A stretch of 64,000 nucleotides of DNA from Labia minor. Its lineage: Eukaryota; Arthropoda; Insecta; Dermaptera; Spongiphoridae. Under the pieces are notes generated by a model. The model had not been told where the DNA came from and made no database searches. It worked only from the letters and a program-made list of their open reading frames with translations. The position numbers and the translations under genes were made by a program. Below are positions 22,861 to 34,300 of this stretch, piece by piece (within the stretch, counting starts at the first letter, position 1; each line of letters opens with the position of its first letter). The stretch lies in contig OY720346.1 in the NCBI GenBank assembly GCA_963082975.1, positions 23,306,720 to 23,370,719 of the forward strand. Reading direction: 5' to 3'.

Positions 22861-24639
22861 TAATAATTTATTTAAACTTTTTTTTTATCCAACTAGAAAA
22901 TTAGTATTTAATAATTAATCTACTCAGTAATCATTTAAAATATAATCAAAGGTAGTTTAAATATTATTATTATTATTCGAAATTTTTAATTAATTTAATA
23001 AATAGATCAAAAAGGACTATAAATATTTAAAGTTTTATAGTCGATAGTCAAAGACAGTATATTGACAATACTTTTTAATTAAAAAAATATTACATATAAG
23101 AAGAATACATATTTTAATTCCAAAATAATAAAGTCTTACCAAAAGTTTTAAATCAAACAATAAACTTATCAATTATTTAAATTTACATATATATTATGAA
23201 TATTTAAATTAAATATTAATTGGATATGAGATTAAAGTGAATTTTTTTGGAAATAATGATAGTTCAAGAAGCATTTGAAATGATTGAGAGTGAATTTCAA
23301 GTAAATGTCGTTGGATCTATTTATAGAATTATAAAAGTGAGATAATTAAGAAATAAAATACAAAATTTCAAAAACAAACTAAAACAGCCCTATTATCTAG
23401 TCTAAACACGAAGATTGATCATCTTTTTTCAAAATTATTAAACTATGGGTAAACTCTTGTGTCTGTAAGATGAAGTAAAAATTGATACAGAACTTCCACT
23501 GAGTCCAATTAGATAAAAAAAAAATTTGTGCAAGGTTATATGGAAGAAAAATGATTAATTTATTTGAATTATTAAAAGACTGAGAACCCTTAGGGGGGAT
23601 AATATGAAATCAATCATCAAGATGAAAGAAAATATGACATGATATTTTAATAATAATTTATTTATAATATTAATTTTTCTATCAATTTAAAAATTTAAAG
23701 ATTATTAGAAAGTTCAATTAACTGATAATTTTTTTCTATTATAGTAATTTTATTTATTTGATTAAAGAGATAATATGTAAAATAAACGGCATCAGAACGC
23801 CATTATAAAAGAGCGCTGACATGGAAAATGTTTTATTGAATTTAATTATATGCTTTGCGTTGATAAATATAATCTTTAGGAAGAAATTAAATGCAAATGT
23901 TGTTTAAAAAATGTTTGATTTGAATTGAAAGAGACATTACAAATAAATTAATCTGATTTGATAAAAAATTTCAATCCCTGTTTTGTTATATTTACTCAAT
24001 AAAATAGTTTAACTGAATTAAATGGAGTAAAGCTGAGCAATGACTTTTTTACTAAAATCGGAATAATAAATAAGTGTATTTTATATAAAGTTTCAAATTT
24101 TTAATCGACTTAATGTCCTGAAATATACGTAAGGATTTTTAACATCCTTTATTTACCAGTTTTTAAATAACTTGTATATTTACATTTAAATAATATCCTA
24201 TTTTACAGATAATTGTTTATTTCTTTTTGACTTAAATCAAAATTTCGGGTTTTATTTAAATATTTTAAAAATATGCAAAAAGTTCTAATAAGACCGAGAT
24301 GTACAAATGTATAATGTGTAATTATTTGCGAAATAAGTCAAAAAACATTGAAAATATGATACAAAATGATGAATTGAAATATATATCTTAAATCTTTGAA
24401 AACACTTGACGGGCATTACCATGGCCTCAACTGCAATAAAGTCTATTTCTTCAAATAAGATACTCAATACTCGAAAGCAACATTAGTAAATACTTTACCA
24501 GGTCGGTCGTCATTTTGGAAATATAACATTGTAAGTTTAAGTCTATAAATTATTTTGAACAATAAAGTGAGATTTTTTTGTAGCTTTGACAGTTTATAGA
24601 GTTAGAAAATCATAAGATACTTTTTAATTTAGTAAGAAT
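22861..24639. other. AT-rich DNA, nothing recognised
   Basis: Only scattered short ORFs and A/T tracts. No transposon termini or RNA gene found. Confidence 0.5.
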
Positions 24640-24644
24640 TCACA

Positions 24645-24785
24645 GATCTCTCTCGTCAAAATTATTATCAAAGGGAATCCAAATTAAAATATATAAAATA
24701 ATTATTTTGCTGGTTGTATTATAAGGGTGTGAGGCATGGTCTATGACCTTAGGAGATGAGAGTAGATTTGAGTATTTTATTTTAT
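24645..24785 (+). pseudogene. Short LINE RT fragment
   Basis: On the plus strand, KIYKIII then CEAWSMTLGDESRFEYF with one stop. This matches the thumb segment of the same LINE carried by the family 1 Helitrons. It joins a family B repeat at about 24795. Confidence 0.65.
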
Positions 24786-24794
24786 TTATAATAT

Positions 24795-25540
24795 ATAGCT
24801 GAAGTACCCGGCGTTGCCCGTGATCTTTCCCGGGAAAATAATAAGGAGGCTGTGGCGTCATGAAGGGCTGGGTGACGATATTAAGAAAAACCTAATTAAG
24901 TTGATTTTTCCTGAGGATAAAACCAATAGAAAGTGCATGATTCGTGGAGATATGTATAAAATCTCATGTGAAATATTGTGTGAAAATAACCTTTCCCTTT
25001 CTTTCGTCGATCGTTAGTTCTACCCAGGCACGGCCCGAGCTCTTATGGCGCCCTAGGCCAAGGGTCTAAAGTTCGCCCCATATGTTTTAACAAGCAAAAA
25101 AAAAAGAATCAACTAAAAAATTTTTGTTTGTTATTAAAAAAATATTTTTATTTATCTTCCTAAAAAGGAGATTTCTTGGTATGATATCAACATTATATTT
25201 TTAAAAATGTAATAATTTACTACTTATTTTAAATAAACGCAATTTTTTTATTGCGTACCATAATTTTTTATTTACTATTAAGTCTTATAAGCCCTGATAT
25301 CTTGCGAAGGATTAATTTTTTTTTCATAATGGCGCCCCTGCCAGCCAAGCGCCCCGAGCCATGGCCTTACTGGCTCGGCTCTAGGGCCGGCCCTGGTTCT
25401 ACCATCTCCGGTTTCCGGATATACACGAAAAGGTGATCAATTCATGATATTGATGCATTAAGTAAATACACCAAATTTCATCAAAATCCGTTGAGCCGTT
25501 CAATCTGTACACATCTACATATACATACATTTATATATTC
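24795..25540 (-). repeat. Family B repeat copy, split by a hAT MITE
   Basis: On the minus strand it ends with a GGGCAACGCC hairpin-forming stretch and ACTTCAGCTATATA. It contains CCCAGCCCTTCATGACG and the CGGAAACCGGAGATGGTAG block shared with copies at 27310-27838, 35854-36315 and 42246-42728. The copy is interrupted by the MITE at 25025-25395. Confidence 0.65.
25025..25395. mobile_element. hAT-type MITE inserted in family B repeat
   Basis: An identical 8-bp GTTCTACC duplication flanks it (25017-25024 and 25396-25403). The ends are CAGGCACGGCCC and, inverted, CAGGGCCGGCCC. The 371-bp element is GC-rich at both ends and AT-rich inside. Its right arm is open over about 60 codons but codes for no transposase. 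Confidence 0.9.
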
Positions 25541-25552
25541 TTAATTATATAT

Positions 25553-26128
25553 TATAGAAAAGAAGAAATATTCAAATAAATAAAGAATAAATAAAAAAAA
25601 ATTCAAGATAAAAATATGATCTAAATATTTTATTAAATTAATTGAAATGAGAACTTTTAGAATAAATTATTTAATTGTAATGATATTTGAATATTTTAGA
25701 ATTTAAAATAAAAAGTGAAATACGAGTATTATTATAATTCTTTGATTGGGAATTGCTAGAGAAATTTATATTCATTGTGTAAAATGAGTCTGCCTGGTCA
25801 GTGGGCCACGCCAGGCTCTTGAATGAACAACACGGAGAATTATATAAACTTTAAAAAATTAATTTTTGCGGTTATTGATAAGATATTAATAAAATTTATA
25901 GCCTATGTTACTCTAGGGGTATATAAGAATATTGTGATGTAATTTCATGGAAGTCGGTTCAGCCAATTTTGAGTCTATAACATCCTTATTTTCCGGACTG
26001 ACAGACAGAAAGACAGACATGAAAAATTCTAAAGTCACTTTTGGATTCTAGAGGTCATGGAACGCGAAGATATGCAAAAATTTTTAAATTCTGAGCAATG
26101 TGCAGACAAAAACCTTTTTTTATATATA
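25553..26128 (-). mobile_element. Isolated 5' module of family 1 Helitron
   Basis: Diverged third copy of the module at 10861-11439, sharing GAGAATTATATAAACTTTAA, TTTTGGATTCTAGAGGTCATG and GAGCAATGTGCAGACAAAAACC. The GACA tract is shorter and interrupted. The TC terminus is not intact, so it is a truncated relic. Confidence 0.7.
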
Positions 26129-26420
26129 AATATATTTAGGTACAAGTGTGGTCTTTATGCAATATTGAGTTGATTCTTAATTCCCTTTAGACAAATAATA
26201 ATTAAAAATTCACCTTTTCTATATTCAATTAGAGTTATACTTCTTTCTTAAACCTCAACTCCATTTTTCTTCTTCAGATAATTATATTTTCAATATTAAT
26301 CCAAATGTTGTTCTTTTCAAGAACATTTCTATTAAAAAGACCAATTATCACCTATCAAAGATTTAATGAATATTACTTTTAGAAAAGATATAAAGCCAAT
26401 AATCTATAAAACGAGGTTTC
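26129..26420. other. AT-rich spacer
   Basis: No feature recognised between the Helitron relic and the GC-rich island. Confidence 0.5.
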
Positions 26421-26424
26421 ATCT

Positions 26425-26890
26425 AAAATGGGGCCTCTGAATAGTGGGGTGGGGGCGTGGCACCTCACTCTCAACTCGACCTGGCTTAATTATAACCGAT
26501 TTATAACTCATTATATTGTCTCGATACAAGTAATTATTATATTGGGCAGATATTTTTCTAGTAATTATAATCGAGGCGAGCCGGCTCACGTGATCGTGTT
26601 AAAACGTCGTCTTGATAAACATTAATTATGGCGATAACAAGATGGCGGCGAACGTCAGGAAGGCAGGAGCTGATTACAACTCACTGACGTCTTCTATTAC
26701 GATTTTAATTATCTGGCTGCAGGGAAAGATTGAAAAATTCTTCAATTTCACTTGGCATAGATCCCGGTTAGACGTTTAATGGCGAATAGAGGTCAAGAGC
26801 TGGGAACGAGAGCTTCTTGAATTTACAAGCTGTCAATCAAAAGGGAACCGCTCTTGTTCTAAAACGCACTCCATGGTTGAGAACAAAAGA
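26425..26890. promoter_or_regulatory. Longest GC-rich island, with ATGGC cluster
   Basis: About 460 bp of mixed composition in AT-rich DNA with no convincing ORF. It contains TTATGGCGATAACAAGATGG running into AAGATGGCGGC at 26639-26649, and ATGGC again near 26779. It also has GGCTCACGTGATC (E-box/bHLH-like) and TGACGTC-like strings. The clustering suggests regulatory DNA; the function is inference. Confidence 0.38.
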
Positions 26891-27305
26891 AAATCAAATG
26901 ACGTGGAGAATCAAAAAAACAAATAGTCAAATTGTTAATTAGATGAAGAAATGTTAATTAAGAGGTGTTAGAAAGATTCACTATAATAGGTTGTCTACCA
27001 TTTGGAAACTATTTGATTACGATGAATATTTTATTAATATAAAATCGAGAAAGTTATAGTAAAAGTAAGAGAACTCAATAAAATGAACTGAGGCCAGGCA
27101 CAGAACCAACCGACGATTGGAAATAAATTAATTTCCAAACAACATCTTATATATGTATATATTAAAAAAAAATCTTTAGAACTTGAATTAAAATGACTAA
27201 ATTAATTTATCTTAGTTTTTATTCTTAGTTTAATTAATCAATTATTAATTACTACTATATTTTAAAATGAAATATTTTGGGACAATGAATATAAAATTAA
27301 TACTT
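26891..27305. other. AT-rich spacer
   Basis: No gene or repeat end recognised; one short GC-richer string at about 27089-27118. Confidence 0.45.
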
Positions 27306-27309
27306 TGTA

Positions 27310-27838
27310 AACTACTACTTCCAGTTTTCGGATATACACCAAAAGTTGATTAATTCATGTTACTGATACATTAAGTAAATATATCAAATTTTATCAAAAT
27401 CCGTTCAGCCGTTCAAGCTATACACATCTATATGGACACACATCATGCACACAGATATAATGCTAAAAAATTTCTGTGAACAAATTGCATGATTCGTGGG
27501 GATATGTAAAAAATCTCCTCATGTGAAATTTGGTGTGAAAATAACCCTTCCCTTCCTTTCGTGGATCGGTAATACTACCACTTCGCGGTTTCCGGATATA
27601 CACCAAAAGTTGATCAATTCATCATACTGATGCATTAAGTAAATATACCAGATTTTATCAAAATCCGTCAGACGTTAAGCTGTACACATCTATATGGACG
27701 GACCGACGGACAGACGGATATGCTAAAAATACTTTTTTCTGTTAACAAAATGCATGATTCGTGGAAATATGTAAAAATCTCCACATGTGAAATTTTGTGT
27801 GAAAACAATACCTTCCTTACTTCGGTCGGTATAAAACT
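27310..27838 (-). repeat. Family B repeat, two tandem monomers
   Basis: Two units of about 265-275 bp (about 27310-27573 and 27574-27838), each with CGGATATACACCAAAAGTTG, AAAATCCGT, TGTACACATCTATATGGAC and GCATGATTCGTGG. The right end carries CTTCGGTCGGT, the inverse of the ACCGACCGA start seen in the copies at 35854 and 42246. Confidence 0.75.
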
Positions 27839-28540
27839 ATTGGTTTGAGGAATGTGGTTTCTATAACCATGAACATTCAAGTTCACAACCATAATAAGAA
27901 AAATAGGTATTAAAAATAATCGGAAAAAGTCTAGTAGACTGAAATTCGATGAGAAGATTATAAAAAAATGAAAAACCTCACTGTATATATTATATATAAA
28001 ATGTAAATACATATACAGAAAAAGGAAATTGGAAAAAATAACTCCACTCTAACAACTACATTGATCTATCCTAATTTTCTGAAAAAATGCAACCCATTAA
28101 ATAAAGATAAACATCAAATAAGTACAAAGTCTCATTTTCTCCAATAGTCTAAAGCATAGGTTCTTAAACTTATGTACTCCACGGACCCCCACTTGAAAAA
28201 ATTTTTTTTGACGGACCCCCATCACAACTTTAGGTACTTTACGTCATTTTATTAATTAATTTCTGGCTTACGATCTCATAAGGACAAGGATATATGATGA
28301 ATATTTCTAACAGTGATTGGTGAATAACGATTTTTTTGCATATTGTAGAACACATTTTATTAGAAATTATAATATTGAAGAAAGAAAATACAAACATTGT
28401 CATAGCAACAAATCTCACAAATTATAATGGGTACTTACATTAAATTCATATAAATATTTTATAATTTTTTTCAGAAAATATTAAATAAGAAATATTTTAA
28501 AAAATAACTGCATCTATCTCATTAAATATAACTTACATAT

Positions 28541-30400
28541 TTAATGAGATGTATGCAGTTGTTTTCTTGAAACAAGAATCTCAATATCTGGCTTAATATT
28601 GGAAACTTTTAATCTAAGATCCGGCTCTACATTTAATTTGTTTCTATATTTAGACTTAATATAAAATAGTACCGAAAAAGCTTGTTCGCATAAATATGTT
28701 GTGCAGAATGGAATCAAGTGTTGAAGTGCTTTATTTGCAAGCGCAGGATAATCTGACCTGAGAAGTAACCAAAAGTTGCTCAATTCAGTTTTGTTAAATT
28801 TTAGTTTATAAGTTGTATCACATGATAATTCCACGAGAATATCTTGTTCAGGTGCAGATAAATGTTTAGTATTTGTAATTTCCATATTAAATGGATCTCT
28901 GATCCAGTTATTGCAAGGATCAGGAGTAGAAAAATACTTCCTGAAGTTGCTTTTCAAAGTAATTAAATGTTCAACAAATAATTGACGCGTTTGATTAAGC
29001 AATTTTTCACTGGAGCTTTCTATGAAATCATTGAGAGTTGGAAAAGACTCATATACACCGTTCTGGATGCGTTTCGACCACAAGTCGATTTTTTTAATCA
29101 TTGCTTCTATTTTATCTTCAACTTTAAATATATTTACAACAGTACCTTGCAGGCTCAAATTAAGTTCGTTCAATTTTGTAAAAATATCAGTCAAGTAAGC
29201 CACCTTAGCTAACCAGATAAAATCATTGAAACATTCGGTCAGTTCAAAATGCGCATCTATTAAAAACAATCGTATTTCATCTCGAAGCTCAAAAAGGCGA
29301 ATGAGTACTTTCCCGCGGGACAACCAACGTACATCTGTATGTAATAATAAATGTGTATGTTGACTACCCATTTCCTCACACAAAATTTTAAAAACTCTGG
29401 AATTAAGTGGACGAGCCTTAATGAAATTGACAATTTTAACTACTTCGTCTAATGTTCTTTTCAAATCTGGTGACATATTTTTGGCTGCTAATGATTCTCT
29501 GTGAATGCAGCAATGATTCCAAACAACCTGAGGCGCAACATTTTTAATAAGAGCAATCAATCCAGTTCTTGTACCTGACATTGCACGAGCACCATCAGTG
29601 CAAATTCCAACACATTTTGGCCACTCTATTTCATTTTCGGTTATAAAATTATTCAAACTGTTAAATATGTCATTAGCTGTCGTTCGTGAAGGTAGTGAAT
29701 CACAAAACAATACATCTTCTTGTATTTGATTTTCAAACTCATATCTAATGAAAGCTAACAAATTGGCATTATTAGTGACATCAGTACTTTCATCCAATTG
29801 TAATGAGTAATAGTGACTTTTGCGCACTCTCGATATTAATTCTTCTTTTATATTACATGACATGTCTTCAATCCTATTCTTAACCGTATCATTTGATAAT
29901 GAAATCAAATTTATATCGTTTGCTGCTTTAGTTCCTAACATTATATTTGTAATTACTTTTGTAGCAGGAAGAATTAATTGCTCTGCTATATTATGCGGCT
30001 TTCCTGCTTTAGCAATAAGTAGAGCTACTTCATATGATGCCATTACTGCTTTCTTACTCATACCACCAGATCCCGTCTTTACCATCAATTTCTGACTTGA
30101 ATTAAGTTCTTCTTTTTTCATTTTAAAAAATTCGATAGACTTACTAACATGCTCGCTGTGCTTTGTTTGTAAATGACGTCTGAGATTAGCAGGTTTCATA
30201 CTTTCATTGGATAAACTTTCCTGACATAGAACGCAGACTGGTCTTTCCACATCATTGTTGCAAATATAAGTAAATCCAAATGATAAATAATCATCCGAAT
30301 ATTTTCTAGTTTTGCGTTTCTTGGTAGAGTTTGCTGTTGATGCCTCATCATCTGATTCTTTCCGTTTCTGTGTTGAACCAGTTTGTAGCCAACGATCCAT
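28541..30400 (-). CDS. hAT transposase with BED zinc finger (left copy)
   Basis: 619 residues in one open frame, the normal size for the ZBED5/SCAND3-like (Buster-type) hAT group. A basic segment at residues 27-33 (KKRKTRK) may be a nuclear localisation signal. The BED finger ligands are Cys56, Cys59, His76 and His81. The RNase-H-like catalytic core shows LDESTD (Asp203/207), CTDGARAMSG (Asp269) and CEQAFS (Glu572), the expected DDE set with the insertion domain between the second Asp and the Glu. The C-terminal hAT dimerisation region follows directly. It would cut at the element's terminal repeats and reinsert with 8-bp duplications. The ATG at 30400 has an AAAATGG context. All catalytic landmarks are intact, so activity is possible but untested. 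It differs from the right copy at residue 511 (Thr versus Ala). Confidence 0.95.
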   Translation of the reverse strand: MDRWLQTGSTQKRKESDDEASTANSTKKRKTRKYSDDYLSFGFTYICNNDVERPVCVLCQESLSNESMKPANLRRHLQTKHSEHVSKSIEFFKMKKEELNSSQKLMVKTGSGGMSKKAVMASYEVALLIAKAGKPHNIAEQLILPATKVITNIMLGTKAANDINLISLSNDTVKNRIEDMSCNIKEELISRVRKSHYYSLQLDESTDVTNNANLLAFIRYEFENQIQEDVLFCDSLPSRTTANDIFNSLNNFITENEIEWPKCVGICTDGARAMSGTRTGLIALIKNVAPQVVWNHCCIHRESLAAKNMSPDLKRTLDEVVKIVNFIKARPLNSRVFKILCEEMGSQHTHLLLHTDVRWLSRGKVLIRLFELRDEIRLFLIDAHFELTECFNDFIWLAKVAYLTDIFTKLNELNLSLQGTVVNIFKVEDKIEAMIKKIDLWSKRIQNGVYESFPTLNDFIESSSEKLLNQTRQLFVEHLITLKSNFRKYFSTPDPCNNWIRDPFNMEITNTKHLSAPEQDILVELSCDTTYKLKFNKTELSNFWLLLRSDYPALANKALQHLIPFCTTYLCEQAFSVLFYIKSKYRNKLNVEPDLRLKVSNIKPDIEILVSRKQLHTSH

Positions 30401-30630
30401 TTTATGGAGTAATTTATTAACATTGAACTACAATAATATAAATATAATATAAATATAATATAAATATAACGAATTATTATTTACTAGCTATGTTTTAATA
30501 TGATTTTAAATGAATGTTTTAATATCATTTTAAATGAATGTTTTAAATCATTTTAATAAATGTTTTAAATCATTTTAAATAAATGATTTAATATCATTTT
30601 AAATGAATATTAATTTATATAATAAATATA

Positions 30631-30720
30631 TTTCGTAATTTGATTCTAAAATATTATTAATTTCGTAATTTGATTCTAAAATATTATTAATTTCGTAATT
30701 TGATTCTAAAATATTATTAA
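30631..30720. repeat. 30-bp unit repeated three times in the hAT 5' region
   Basis: Three perfect units (30631-30660, 30661-30690, 30691-30720) containing CGTAATTTGATTCTAAAATA. The same triplet is at 57033-57122 in the right copy. Position between terminal repeat and transposase start suggests transposase-binding or promoter repeats. Confidence 0.9.
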
Positions 30721-30905
30721 AATAAATATTTTTTATTCATAAAACTAACTTATACTTACTCTCAAAAACAGCCTTTCTGGGAAATTGCAAAATGTGTTTA
30801 GTGTTTTTATAAAATAATGATCATGCAAATTACACTAAAAATTAAAAAAAATTATTAGCTATAATAAACTATTATTAGCTATAATTTAATTATAATTAAT
30901 TAAAT

Positions 30906-31015
30906 TAATAAAAATAATTTAAAGATACAACTCGTTGAGAAATGAACTTATAATTAACATTAATAAAAATAATTTAAAGATACAACTCGTTGAGAAATGA
31001 ACTTATAATTAACAT
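30906..31015. repeat. 55-bp unit repeated twice in the hAT 5' region
   Basis: Two units (30906-30960, 30961-31015) with GATACAACTCGTTGAGAAAT at the centre. Also doubled in the right copy, about 56735-56845. Confidence 0.9.
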
Positions 31016-31489
31016 TTGCTTTAAAACTGTTTAAAACCCCAGAGTGGACGCTGACAATTTGGGTTTTTCCGGGTAAGACTGTCCCCTCCCCTGGTTTTCC
31101 CCAATAACAAAGTGAAAGAAAATTCCCTTATATGCCTCCCCTTCCGAGCCCCTAAGAGGGGTTATTTTAAAGGAACAATCGAAAAATGATTTTAAATGAA
31201 TGAATGGATGAAAATTCAAATTTTATATATAGTTTTTTATATATGTTTATTTATTCACAAAAAATTAATTGACATAATTATCAATTTAATAAAATAAAAT
31301 AGTATTATTAATAGTATTAAATTATAGCCGTAATTCTCTAGGAGGATATAGTTACACAATGAACTTTAAATATTTATATATGTATATATTTTTACGATGA
31401 TTTTTTTCCGAGGACCGCGGACCCCCAGTAAAGGCTTCGCGGACCCCCAGGGGTCCGCGGACCACAGTTTAAGAACCACTGGTCTAAAG

Positions 31490-33132
31490 TCTAAAGGATT
31501 TATTATTTGTTTATAAATCCAAATTTACTAAGAGTTTATTTAATGTTAATTAAAAATAACCCGTTATTATATAATGCAAATTTTTGTGAATAGATGATGT
31601 CTAAACATCCATAAGATTAATCATACCATTTTTAACCTTCCACCGTAGGTTTTCTTTTAAAGTTGTCTCTTGTATACTACAAGGCAGTTTAAAATGAATG
31701 AAGGCTTTGTCCGATCTTCAGGACTGATACGCCTTCAGGAAAGTGATTATGCAAATTAGGACACGGCTACTGAGTGTCCTGTCATCATTTGAACTCTTTC
31801 CCTTTGTGTCTATCAACTATGATGACAATCTTTAGATAAAGTAACAAGAAAATGAGAAAATAATCAACATCAATATGAAATCATAATATGTTTTCTTATA
31901 GTATTATACTCCAAACGATGTTTAATTTGAGTTTATTGAAAAATAATTTAATGTTGATTGAATTTTTTAAAAAATTAAAAAAAAAGTCGATAGTAATAAT
32001 TAAAACAAAAAAGAACAAAATAGTTTATTTTTTCTTTTTAAGTTGATATATAATAAATTTTATGAAAAATTTAATGATTTATTTACCTTTAATAATAATA
32101 TTTGTAAAAAGTGCCAGTATAGGCTATTGTCTTTAGGAATGAATGTTCTATATTCAATAATATTTATTTGGATATTTAAAAAGATGGAATATGACTTTCC
32201 CGCATATTAAAACTACCTTAATTTTTAACCCTATCTTATAATTAAGTTTTGAGATGAATTCATATATTTATTCTCGTCCCCCAAAGTCATGAACCACGCT
32301 TCACAATAAAATAAAAGTTTTATAAATTTTGATGAAATAATACCATATAATAAAAGATGGAACTTTAATTTAATTGTTAATTTTCTCTTCACAATTAACA
32401 AATTAAAAATATAATAATTATAACATATTCTCCACTTAACATATTTCTTGAATCATAAATAATTTAAAATATTATTAAACTTTAAATTTTAATATTAATA
32501 TTATTATTAAAGTAATATTAACTTTTAAATATGTTTGGTATGCACTAATGAAAAAAATGAAATGCATTTTTATATAATAAATGAAAACAAAAGTCTTTTT
32601 AATGGCAATTCATCATCATCATCATCATCATTCTAAAGAAAAGGAATTGAACCAATTGAAGAGAGGTAGTCCGGAATATCTTGATGAAATCTCATTTGAG
32701 AAAGATAAATATCTAACAAACGCATCAAAAAAAAAAAAAAAAGAAACTTGAAAAATCTTTTTTTAATCACTATTTGATATATACAAAGCATTCACTATCT
32801 TCATTTGCATTTTAATTTTAATTATAATTTTACAGAACGGTTAAATAATATACCTACAGCTTAAATTTAGAAGAATTCAAGAAAAAATTATAAAATTATG
32901 AATAAATGAAAGAAAAAATATAAGTAGTGTTTATATATGCATATGTTAAGTTTACGTATATTATCTATATATGTGATTATATGAGAGTAAATGATTTAAC
33001 ATCAACACTTTTTGTCAGATTGATCTCAAATTTTAAGATAAGATCAATCAATCTCCAAAGAATGCTTATTATTTTCTGGCTCTTAACTGTGGTGAGAAAT
33101 TGTTTTTTCTATTTCTAGAAAAAATATACTTA
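31490..33132. other. AT-rich DNA; GC-richer patch at about 31640-31830
   Basis: No gene found. The 31640-31830 patch includes a perfect POU octamer ATGCAAAT (31749-31756) in GTGATTATGCAAATTAGGAC, and a TATGATGACAATC string. A (CAT)n tract lies at 32611-32632 and a 16-nt A run near 32729. The patch may be an enhancer; this is inference. Confidence 0.4.
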
Positions 33133-33299
33133 TCTATATATATAAAGGAGAGTGTTTGTATGTATGTAATTTGTTTACTTTTTTGCTGTCATAGAAACAA
33201 AAAAATTTAAATGCCTTATGCAACATGGATAGGTAAATGAATGGGACTGGAAGAGGAGACATGTGATTAGAGAAATTGGGGAAAAATCAACCGAAAAGT

Positions 33300-34300
33300 A
33301 ATTAATCAAAAAAATTCAAAAATTATGCTACGGATACGACTTAAATATTATAGGAGATTCGGCAACTGCAATCAAATATAGCTTAGGAAAATTAATCGAA
33401 GCAGGAAAAGAGGTGAAGCTTGAAATTAATAGTGCTAACACACAAAGTCCTAACATACAAAATGTAGAATTTGAAAAAGTATAAATATTTAAATACTTAA
33501 GATCTGTAATCACGAAAGATCATAATATTCGAGAAGAATTTAAATCGACGTTGTAATCGAGTAACACCTGTTATTATGCAGTAAAGGGACTTATCTCATC
33601 AAAACTATTATCAAGGAGGATCAAAATAGAAATATATAAAACAATTATTTTTCATGTTGACCGATGACTAGGGTGACCATTTTTCGAAAACACCAAACCG
33701 GGATAAACGGTTTACCTTTTCTTTAGAAATAAATTGAAAAAATTTTGAAAAAAAATACGAAATGTCCTAAATATTGAAAAACGGGACAATTGGCTGTCCA
33801 GAAGACATTTTTGGGGACGCCGGGACAGAGCACCTAAAAACGGGACAATCCCGGAAAAACTGGACGTTTGATAACCCTATCGATGACCCTGGGAGACGAG
33901 AGTAGATTTAGAGTATTTGTGAGATTAATATTGTTCCCAGCATTTATAGGCCAAAGGAAGATAAGGTCACAGGGGGATGGCGGAGATGTCATAACGAGGA
34001 ATTGCATGATCTCCAAATATAGTTAAGGTTGTAAAATCGAGAAGGCTGGGATGGGAAGGGGACGTGGCTGGAATGGGAGAGGCTAGAAAGATCGGCGAAA
34101 AATATATTTGGGAGAAACCGTTTGGGAAACATCCGGTGCAAGACCAAGGACGCGGTGGTTGGACAATGAAGGATGGGACATGGGAGAGATGGGACAGGGT
34201 AGGATTTGATTGTAGCTCAGATTAGGGACGCTTAGAGAAATGTGGATGCTGCGGCTAAGAACTTTCGAAAACTGTAGAGACACAGTATACAACTATCACT
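33300..34300 (+). pseudogene. LINE RT C-terminal fragment inside the 33-kb Helitron
   Basis: The plus strand reads GYDLNIIGDSA (decayed palm motif), KLEINSANTQSPN, ITKDHNIREEFKS and GLISSKLLSRRIKIEIYKTI. After the inserted MITE, a PGDESRFRVFE-like block, a PKED/EEV-like block and a GMGEARKI-like block follow in broken frames. The order is collinear with the minus-strand LINE pieces in the other Helitrons. An A-rich AAATAAAAAAAATT stretch near 34350 may be the old LINE tail. Confidence 0.7.
33669..33879. mobile_element. hAT-like MITE nested in the LINE fragment
   Basis: The 211-bp insert has ends TAGGGTGACCA and, inverted, TAGGGTTATCA. It is flanked by CCGATGAC (33661-33668) and TCGATGAC (33880-33887), a 7/8 match consistent with an aged 8-bp duplication. 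Uninterrupted LINE copies elsewhere show the same flanking sequence joined. Confidence 0.75.

Larger units (their letters stand above)
28155..31481 (-). mobile_element. Complete hAT transposon (left copy)
   Basis: Flanked by an identical 8-bp GTCTAAAG duplication at 28147-28154 and 31482-31489. The imperfect terminal repeats are CATAGGTTCTTAAACT and CAGTGGTTCTTAAACT, followed inward by GGACCCCC-rich blocks. The 3327-bp element encodes an uninterrupted transposase on the minus strand (28541-30400). Upstream of the transposase lie a 30-bp unit repeated three times and a 55-bp unit repeated twice. Perfect TSD, intact ORF and a near-identical second copy all point to recent insertion. Confidence 0.95.

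Noticed and set aside
25251-25436. 61-codon frame with a proline/tryptophan-rich segment
   Set aside because: Most of it lies in the GC-rich arm of the hAT MITE and it crosses the target duplication.
28982-30095. Open frames antisense to the hAT transposase (also 57658-58771)
   Set aside because: Same pair in both copies, fully inside the transposase on the opposite strand, no motifs.
31031-31219. 62-codon frame in the hAT 5' region (also 56534-56722)
   Set aside because: Present in both copies only because they are near-identical; no homology to a hAT second gene is known to me.
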